Below are positions 61,120 to 64,000 of a stretch of DNA of 64,000 bases, piece by piece (position 1 is the first letter of the stretch; every line of letters starts with the position of its first letter). The stretch is from Stereum hirsutum FP-91666 SS1. Its lineage: Eukaryota > Basidiomycota > Agaricomycetes > Russulales > Stereaceae. The position numbers and the translations under genes were made by a program. The stretch covers positions 739,866 through 803,865 of the forward strand of contig NW_006763144.1 in the NCBI RefSeq assembly GCF_000264905.1. The letters run 5' to 3'. The notes below the pieces were generated by a model. It worked only from the letters and a program-made list of their open reading frames with translations, made no database searches and was not told where the DNA came from.

Positions 61120-62551
61120 ATGGCCCCCCCTAAGTCCAAGGATCCCGTTGTCGCTTCCAAACACTCTCGAGACAAAGGCGACGTCGATGGTCCCGATGAT
61201 TCTCCTTCAAAGCGCCGGTATGTAGCCCCGCGTTCTGGACTATCTTTCCACTATTAACCTCCTTTCAGTCGCATTGCACAGGCCACTGCTAACGTCCCTC
61301 ACAACGAAGGGGACGATTCGTTGGACGTAACAGCAGACGGGTCCGACTCTTTTTTTTTTACTCTTTCATTTCCTGCCGCTGACTATCTGCGTTTCCTTTC
61401 GTGTTCTCAGAGACGATACAACTGTTGGGAGTTCTCCTCCTAGTGCGGATTTGGCACCCAACGTCGAGCCGAAGGACGGAAAATCTAGGTTCAGCATCTT
61501 TTTTATTCATGCATCTTCGACGATAATTTTTGCTAACGTTGCAATTGTCGTGCTCCCTTTCCAGCGTTCCTTCGTCGTTGGCGGGGCAAGGGACCGCCAT
61601 TACCAACAATGCCGCGACCGGCAGCTCACCCGGCGCAGATGACGCGGCCGTCAACAACTCTCACCTTCTCTTTACACGCCGGCAATGGTTCTCTAACGCG
61701 CTGATGCAGTATGCATTCATTCTATATCTGGCGTTCAGCTTCTTACTTGTATGATACTCTATCTAGGAGGCTCCCTCCCATGTTGGACTACCAAAAGCCG
61801 GCGGAGAACATCTTCGCTCTATCGAAGCTCCCCGTTCTCGATCTTGACTGGGGTAACTCTACGGCATCTGTGAACAAGTTATGCGTCAAACCCCGCTCTG
61901 TACCCGTCTCTGTTTGGATCGTTGGCATCATCGACGCCCTCTGGCTCTTCAACCCGCGCAGCGGCGAACCCGAGGCCCGTATTTCGGTGGGAGTGGCGCC
62001 CCTCGCCGACCATGCCCTGATGGTCGCGAGGAACGTACTGTGCGATTTTTCTCGGCCGGTGTCGAGTACGTCGTATTTTTCCTCCTGGTCTCGTTTCTTA
62101 TTGACGTTGTCGATGCGTGCGTTTATCAGCCAGCGCCAAGTCTCTCTTCCACGTCAACGCTTCGAAGTGGACTTCTACTCAAGTTCACGGAGAACGTGCC
62201 AACCAGGTTAGTACTCGTGCTGTCCTTCGTCGGTGTCTGCTCATTCTTTTTCAGAACCAGGAGTTCGAGAAAGTCTACGATGCGCGCAACAAATTCGCCA
62301 CCAAACACAAGATGCCCCGGCTTGCTCCCGAGGAACTCAAGAAAGGAGACTTAGTGCTCATGGAGGCCCAGATATCACGCTACAACACGAAGAAGGACAG
62401 GGATGGAAAGGTTCGAACCAAGACTAACAAGGCTGATATGGTCGAGTACAAGGTCTCCTTCGACTTGGTTGCCGTTTCCCTGTTGGAAGTTGGGCCCAAG
62501 GTGACAGAGGATGCTGCAGCGGAGCTTGACTCGGATGACGAGGGTCTTTGA
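61120..62551 (+). CDS. Unknown protein with C-terminal OB-fold-like region
   Basis: About 330 residues in seven exons joined in consistent phase, starting ATG 61120; first exon to 61217, last exon from about 62262 to 62551. The N-terminal third is charged and disordered (PPKSKDPVVASKHSRDKGD, a likely nuclear signal at SPSKRR). The middle contains RQWFSNALMQRLPPMLDYQ, PRSVPVSVWIVGIIDALWLF and NPRSGEPEARISVGVAPLADH. The C-terminal block LKKGDLVLMEAQISRYNTKK then EYKVSFDLVAVSLLE has a KGDxV turn and alternating hydrophobic strands, like the neighbouring minus-strand gene. I do not know the family by name. Single-strand DNA binding is a reasonable guess in this setting but not shown. The tail ends in an acidic DSDDEGL. 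Confidence 0.62.
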
Positions 62552-62876
62552 GCTATCAATTATCTCTTTCCCAGCTACGTTTTCCTCCATGTGCAGAGAT
62601 GCAAGCCTTATTTGTCTTCGGTTTCTCGATCTACGTCGCCTCGTCTCCTTCTCCTTTTCTTCTCGATGTAATAGAGCTACAACGCTTGTTAAAAATGAAT
62701 TTCGTCTCCTATTGGTCATCGACCCTGGGAATGTTTTTCAATCTCGCGTGGCTCCGTCACCCATTGGGCGATCTAAGTTTGGCTCGCTTCGCAAGCTTAC
62801 GCAACAGTTCGAATTTTCCTTCTGCTCTTGCGTCGACGACTATCTGCCTTCATTGACCCGCCCGCCTCTTTGTTTA
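62552..62876. other. Short intergenic spacer
   Basis: Spacer between the OB-like gene and the R2-like gene, CT-rich; no gene or clear element. Confidence 0.45.
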
Positions 62877-63996
62877 ATGTCAGCGGTTCGTATGTTTGTA
62901 TTATCATTCTCACACAGCCCGTATGACAGTCATATACTCTTTCCGCAGGTCACCGAGAGCGTCAGCGTTGCAGCCCTTCCAGAGCGCTCCGACGCCAGCG
63001 CGGGTTTGACTCCCTTTCAAGAAATGATCTCCTTATTTCAAGGCCTCGATATCTTTGAGGAAGGCGTGGCACACTCAAAACAACTGCTCGATCACCGTCG
63101 TTTTGTGCTGTTTCCTCTGCGTGCTACCAAGGTGCGTCGTCTGTGTCGTTGTACTTGGCGTGCATTGAGTACTGTTTCAAGGTTTGGCACTGGTACAAAG
63201 AAGCTGAGCACGGTTTCTGGACGGCCGAATCAGTCGTAGGGCCCATTGCCTATGAGCCCAACGAAGAATCACGATCCATTGCGGGCTGCGTCGCTGCCGC
63301 CGCAATGTTTCTCAGCCCCATATCGACTCTCCATGCTGCATCTTCCAGCATATCTTCGGCTGTCGACCTGCCGGAGGCTCGCTCATTCCTAGGACTCCAC
63401 TCAGCTCAAGCAGCTATATCTTCTGAAACGCTTGAATACTTTCTGTTAGACCTCTGTCCCGATGACGCGTCACGCAGAGATCTACTAGAATCAGTGTCTG
63501 CATCCCGCAGCAACAGAATGCGGCGTCTTCTCTTCCAGCTCACTGGGCACGATCTCAACCTCCCGACTCAGGATATTGTCGTCTCCTGGATGGTCCTTCG
63601 CGTCTTGGCCTTTTCTAGTGTATGGGCCGTGGTATACTCCTTCGCACAGTCTCGTGTAGATCATCCGTTACTTCGCTGGGCTGTGCACGCCATGATGGAC
63701 TGTAAACTAGCGTTCCGTTTCGCTATGTCTTTGCTGGAGAACCTTGGAGAACCGATCAACGCTCCTCTAGTGATTCTCCTTGTAAAATTGGCTGTCTCTT
63801 TGGAGGATGTAATGTATCAAGGTGCGTGATCGTCATCGTCTTCATGACGACGTCTAATTATGACATGTTTGCGTCGTACATAGAGCTGTCCTTGCATAAC
63901 TTTGTTGTTTACGGCCGAAGCTCACCGATGCATGCCCGTCAACTCGGAGATAACATACTGCGACACCTGACGCTGGACCCCATCTTGAAACGATAG
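62877..63996 (+). CDS. Ribonucleotide reductase small-subunit (R2)-like pseudoenzyme
   Basis: 314 residues in four exons: 62877-62885 (9 nt, MSA), 62949-63131, 63182-63821, 63884-63996; ends TAG. The R2 fold is recognisable by RRFVLFPLRATKVWHWYKEA then EHGFWTAE (R2: RFVMFPI..IWxxYKxAExSFWTAEE), by PEARSFLGLHSAQ then ISSE (R2: EARCFYGFQxxxENIHSE), and by the block MMDCKLAFRFAMSLLENL (R2: RDEGLHxDFA). All six iron ligands are replaced: Asp by Val83, Glu/His by Ala141/Ser144, Glu by Leu203, Glu/His by Cys238/Ala241; the radical Tyr is Leu148. The protein stops early after LDPILKR, without the R1-binding tail. It cannot be a normal reductase subunit. The open frame and clean splicing argue against a simple dead copy. 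Confidence 0.8.
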
Positions 63997-64000
63997 CACC

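Overview
The window is nuclear DNA of a filamentous basidiomycete, most likely an agaricomycete (mushroom-forming fungus). The evidence is dense genes with many GT-AG introns of about 50-75 nt, very short exons (9-23 nt), a fungal gene set (DASH/Spc34-like subunit, Medusa-type regulator, flavohemoglobin, GH18 chitinase, DOCK-type Rho-GEF) and a Helitron of the fungal type. All gene models were built by eye from reading frames, splice-site phase and family motifs. Exon sums were checked for phase in every multi-exon model except the DUF5695-like gene. Some edges may be off by one or two bases where a line was hard to read.

Layout, 1-49,700 (host housekeeping and secretome genes): membrane-anchored cysteine synthase (-, cut by the left edge); cytochrome P450 (+); secreted DUF5695-type putative glycosidase (-); CoA-binding domain protein (+); GH18 chitinase (+); NADH pyrophosphatase of the Nudix family (-); 119-aa protein with an HMG-like helix pair (+); mitochondrial carrier of the Ymc1 type (+); ribosome-biogenesis factor TSR1 (+); acidic 234-aa protein of unknown function (+); DASH subunit Spc34-like protein with a long extension (-); flavohemoglobin (+); Mediator subunit MED27 (+); Medusa/MedA-like regulator (+); a 2,231-aa DOCK-family GEF (-); GPI-anchored pepsin-type aspartic protease (-).

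Layout, 49,700-64,000 (mobile and accessory region): a 14-bp palindrome and a 69-bp tandem repeat precede an apparently intact Helitron Rep-helicase gene (51,229-58,070). Its N-terminal part is split by short introns and its main exon is 6.1 kb. It is followed by an F-box-like gene, two genes whose C-terminal halves look OB-fold-like (59,251-60,375 on -, 61,120-62,551 on +), and a protein that aligns well with the ribonucleotide reductase small subunit (R2) but has lost all six metal ligands and the radical tyrosine.

The Helitron, the two possible OB-fold proteins and the R2-like pseudoenzyme sit next to each other. Together they suggest a DNA-replication-themed accessory cassette. Whether the Helitron actually carries these genes is not proven, because I could not locate its 5' TC or 3' hairpin-CTRR end. 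No rRNA, tRNA or CRISPR was seen.
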